A DNA stretch of 64,000 nt, taken from the NCBI GenBank assembly GCA_013399875.1, contig VXAZ01004553.1:558001-622000 (forward strand), read 5' to 3'. Position numbers and translations under genes: made by a program. The first letter of the stretch is position 1; each line of letters starts with the position of its first letter. Positions 59,781 through 64,000 of this stretch are shown in pieces. Below the pieces are notes generated by a model. It had not been told where the DNA came from. It saw nothing but the letters and a program-made list of their open reading frames with translations, and searched no databases. Source of the DNA: Gymnorhina tibicen (Eukaryota > Chordata > Aves > Passeriformes > Artamidae).

Positions 59781-62700
59781 ACACATTCTCATTTTGAGCA
59801 TTTGCATCCCTGCCACGCACAGATGAGCTCTAGCCATGCAAACAGGCTGTGCTTACAGGACTATGCAAAACACCCCTGAGGATAACACAGAAGTTTGTAG
59901 GACTTGAGAGAAGTAACAGCAAGAAAAGCTCAAGAAGGAACAACAACTCCTTTCATTAAGCAATTTATTGAGTTACCCTGTGCTCCCACCTGGGGAAAAA
60001 GGCTGGATACCTGTTCATAGGCCCAGTAGTGGATTAGATGCAACTTGTAGGAAAAATATGTGGCTCTTGCCAATAGAAATCAGAGAGAATGTTCCACAAT
60101 TAACTGCTAACTTCTGGTTTTAAGAGGATGGTTGTGAAGGAAAAAAATCCCTTTCCATAACTATGTATTTCTTTTCAATACGAACAAAAACAGGACTCTG
60201 CTATGGTGTCATTAAGGTTAGATGTTTGAACTACTCGCTAGAGAAAAAATATACTTTATTGCTTTCATTTCTTTAAAAGCTGCAATTTGAAATTTCTCAG
60301 GCCATAGGAAAGTTCAAATAAATTTCTGTTTGTGTAGCACTCTTGGGTCTTCACATGAAAAGCCTAATAGGTGTATAATACTTGCCAGAACAGCTGTACC
60401 ATGAGTTAAATGTCATGGTTTAGCCAATTTTACTGGCATAAGTTTTCACCTAGTGCCCCATCCAAAGCATTCAGTGTTCAGACCTACATTAACTCTGTGC
60501 TCAGAACAAAGTCCTAGATGCATTTTCTTTCCCATACTGGCATTAACAGCCTGAGACTGTAGGGTTCCACTTGAACAGCAAGGCACAGACAGCAATCAAA
60601 GCCACATCTCTGTGTATAAAATCTGCCTAAAAGTCAAAAGGCTTTGTTTGTATAGATGCTTCACAAGAAATGCTCAGTCTTCTGAGACCTCAGGAAGGGG
60701 GGAAGTTCTGTTTGTTTCACATCCTTTTCACTGCAAAAGAAGATGCTTGAAGGACCCCTCTAATATTTTTTTTTCCCAATTAATCCATGCCCAGCTGCCA
60801 TGATACAACTCCTCCCAGGCTGGCCCCCTGCTTGGTCAGGCCAGCTCCAGCCACCTCCTCCAGGACACTGGGGTATGGTCAGCCTGCCACAAGAAACAGA
60901 AGCACAAGGCAGCTTCTGGTACTCACTGAAGGCCTGGGAAAAGAGAAAGGTCAGGATGCTTCCTGGAGAACCTTTTGTGGGCATAGCTTCAGCAGGAAGG
61001 GTGGAGGTGACTGCCACCCAGGAGCAGCCCATAGCACAGAGATTAAGGAACTCCAAAAGGAGGTGGGAGCACGGGTTTGGATCCCCTCGGGCAAAGGAGG
61101 GACCTAAACCTGGGTAACCTGCTTTCTGGATGAGACTTCAAAGCTGGGACTAGTCCTGCTCTCCCACTCACACGCCCTGAGGTGTGGTTTTACACACACC
61201 CCTCACTCAGGGCTGCCTAATGGCTCTTCCTAAGGGTTGTGCACGGGGACTGATCACCGGGGTGGGCTCTTTCCCCGAGCTCCAGGTGCCCTCACACTCC
61301 CTACTCCATGCCCCCCGGATTCTGCAACTCATCTCAAGGGCCCTTTCTTTGTGCCTCAGGTCCCTTCTATTACAAGGAAATGGCCCTTTACTAAGCTGAC
61401 GAGGTTTTCTGAAGATGAAGTATCTTAAAGGCTGTCAGAGCATGAAAACAGACAAAATTCATAAAACTGATAGGTTGAAAGACACAAGTGCCCAGAGTGC
61501 CTCATATGGCACCTCTGAACCACCCTCTGGCTCTGAGCAGAGGTGCCAGAAGACATCTTCCCACATGCTAAACGAAACCTTGGAGCTGCCATCCTTGGGG
61601 AGACCCAAGCCCACTGAGTTAATTGCATCCAGTCTTACGGGGGGAAAAGAAAAGCCTCTCTCAGGTTACTGCGAGGTTGCTGGGAGCACCTCTGAGGGCA
61701 TCGAATTGCACGGGCTGATTATTCTCCATGCCAGTATGCTTTGCTGAATGCAAAATTAAAACAGCTAATTAGTATAAGTTCAGTTTACATTAGCCATAAT
61801 CTATTTAAGTGATATGACTGCAACGAGGAAGCCCACACAACGTTTAGGACAAGAAAGTGTTCTTCTTACAACAGAAGAGCTTTCCTCCTTTGGATATATT
61901 GCATTTCTTTTCTCCAATTTGTTTTGAAAAAGTCTGGTTAAGGATTAAGTACCACTAATGGACTCAGTGCTTACTCTTAGGTCTGCTTAGCAGCCATAAT
62001 AAAATATAGGTATTATGAGATATCACTTTCTATTCTTTTAATATTTTGAAAACTTCAGAAATATATTTCACTCACTGAACTTCTCTTAGGTTAGTAACAC
62101 CATCAAACCTACTTAACTGCTCTAATAGTTACCGGTACTAATCTGTTCCCACTGAAGTCAGTAGCAAAAGTTTTGTTACTGAGCACAGGTTCAGGCCCAC
62201 CTGAATATAAAAAGCTACCACAAAAAAACCCCCAACATTTTAAATAAGATATATCTCAATCTCAATATAACCCAATTTCTTGCAGTAGCTTCAGTGCTTT
62301 TCCTCTCAAGGATTTGTATACTGGAAATTAAAAGGGGGGTTTTATTCCTTTGTAGTACTCTTTTTTTAATGCCCATAAACAAATATGTTAACAGGCTCAG
62401 ATGATTTATTACTCAGTCCGAATGACACAGTCAGCACATGAACTCTCTAGCAAGCTTCTTTCTTGCCGTACTTAAAAGATTAGTAACAAAGGAGAAAACA
62501 GAAAATTTGAATTGCAAGAGCTTAGTGCGTTCCACCAGCTGACAAAGGAAAGAGGATGGATCCCTCTGCTCCCACCCAGGGAACAGATATTCCATTGTTC
62601 CTCTGCTTGGTAACTGTCCACAACTTGTCTGAATACCTTTCCTTTGGTAATGGCCAGGAACTGAAATCTTACCATCTGACATGGCAGAAGGACAAGATGA

Positions 62701-64000
62701 TTCTGAATAGAGGAGCAAGGGAAAGGGTTTTAAACACACAACCATCCTTTCAGCCGCTACAATGAAGCAGGTACAGAGACAGAAATGTCCTGCACGGGAC
62801 ACCGAGCTGACATTCGAATCCTAGAACAATCTGTGTAATAAAGCAGCAGCGTAATGAAGATCAGCTTCCAGCAGTTGGAATTCACAAACAGAGTAGTACA
62901 GACCTGCTTGAAAAAATGACTTCTAGAAGAGATCTGAAGCACTGACAATTTATTCCCTCCCCCATCTCCAGTTTAAAACCTCACGAAACTGAGAGCTTGA
63001 AATAACTCTCATCCAGAGATCAATGTTTTGCCATAGTGTGCCTGATTTTATCTTGCTTTCAAACTGCTTTGATTGATTATATCACTGGGTATTAATTACA
63101 AAACATTTTAGATATTACACACCCAGATTCTATGCACCTACTTTTCCAGAACAGAGCAAATTCTATGTGAGGGTTTCCAAAATATAGAACAAATCTTTCA
63201 AGTCAGTCCTAGGCAGAACTAAAGCCTTCTACGCAGAAACTCTCTTCTGACCCTGGGGGACCTATTTATTTGAATTTATGCCATTGTCACAAAAATGGTT
63301 GTTTGCAATGCTTCAGAAGTCACTGACACATACACTAATGTGCAGTAGTTTAAGTCCATTTTTATCAGATCATTTTCAAACAGCATCTCCTGCCTGTAGT
63401 TGTATTTTTCATCTATTTAAGATGCTTGCATGGGAAAGACAGCCTGGTAAAGAGAAGTAGAGGATACAAGAAGTTGAAGCAATGCAATCATTATAGAGTT
63501 CCTTGAATGAGTGAGGCATTGTCAACAGGAAGACAGAATGAAGAACAGAGATGAGTGGCTGCTGAGATAATTTAAGACCAGCAGACAGTGTCCCAGATTC
63601 CTTACTGGATCCATAGGTTTTCCCTCTTAGTCACTCTTTGTATGGCTATTAAAAAATACAACAGAAATGTCTTCTTTGCACTGAATGAACCCTTTCACAC
63701 CCTGGAACTGGATATCTTCCCACAAAATCATTTCCAAGCCCTTTTTTTTTTTTAAAAAACCCCACCTTTCTGGTGAGTGTTTTCATCTGGAGCACTAGCA
63801 GGTGTGTGGAATCAGTGGTCTCCCAGTTAAAGCACTCTGTATTAAGGAAGTTTCATAACTGAAGGAAAAATATCAGACCCATGGCACGGTCTCAGAGAAG
63901 AAAAGTGATATTCTTCAGGTGTGTCAGCTCCCCAAAAAAGGCAAAAAGACATGCTGGTCAGAAGCCAGGAAGTCCAGGAAAACATTCTGCAAGAGCAAGC

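Larger units (their letters stand above)
46296..64000. other. Long non-coding region downstream of RASSF10
   Basis: No coding frame with recognisable content occurs over 17.7 kb. The next gene in vertebrate order is BMAL1 (ARNTL), so this is probably intergenic DNA between the two. It contains several AT-rich stretches that look like conserved regulatory DNA (about 48940-49320, 50500-50700, 52200-52560, 54400-54760), inverted repeats at 47489-47511, 49297-49317, 54710-54733 and 59763-59780, and microsatellites at 49679 and 59338. Confidence 0.6.

Noticed and set aside
1..64000. CRISPR array, tRNA/rRNA genes, bacterial operons
   Set aside because: No spaced direct-repeat array, no cloverleaf with the tRNA B-box and no ribosomal RNA sequence was seen; the content is vertebrate nuclear DNA.

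Overview
The window looks like vertebrate, most likely avian, nuclear DNA. Recognisable repeats are few and nearly all are CR1 LINE copies, the dominant retroposon of birds. Intergenic DNA is compact and AT-rich with a few sharp CpG islands. The single clear protein-coding gene is an intact one-exon RASSF10 on the + strand (43321-44580). No bacterial or organellar features are present.

Layout. 1 to about 4515: T-rich, ORF-poor DNA ending in a canonical poly(A) signal, read as the 3' UTR of an upstream + strand gene. From known vertebrate order (TEAD1, RASSF10, BMAL1/ARNTL) this is probably TEAD1, but no TEAD1 codons lie in the window. 4.5-14 kb: intergenic, with a 40-bp tandem repeat and a perfect hairpin. 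14.0-14.6 kb and 16.6-16.9 kb: two CpG islands without a recognisable gene, candidate promoters. 17.8-18.1 kb: a weak LTR-like module. 25.2-25.6 kb: + strand CR1 tail. 28.17-29.18 kb: a minus-strand open frame inside a third CpG island, abutting a minus-strand CR1 tail. 36.1-38.0 kb: a degenerate minus-strand CR1 with ORF2 remnants. 42.96-44.7 kb: the RASSF10 CpG island, promoter and CDS, followed by an AU-rich 3' UTR with a plausible poly(A) signal near 46.27 kb. 46.3-64 kb: non-coding DNA with several AT-rich, palindrome-containing stretches that resemble conserved regulatory elements, and one TTCC microsatellite.

RASSF10 is a scaffold-type protein with a Ras-association fold and coiled coils, acting in cell-cycle and Hippo/JNK-linked control. 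If the upstream UTR is TEAD1 (the DNA-binding effector of Hippo signalling), the 38 kb between them would be shared regulatory space. The most novel candidates are the 267-codon CpG-island ORF at 28.2-29.0 kb, whose first ATG lies at a CR1 junction, and the orphan CpG islands at 14 and 16.6 kb. All statements come from reading the sequence; no alignments or expression data were used.
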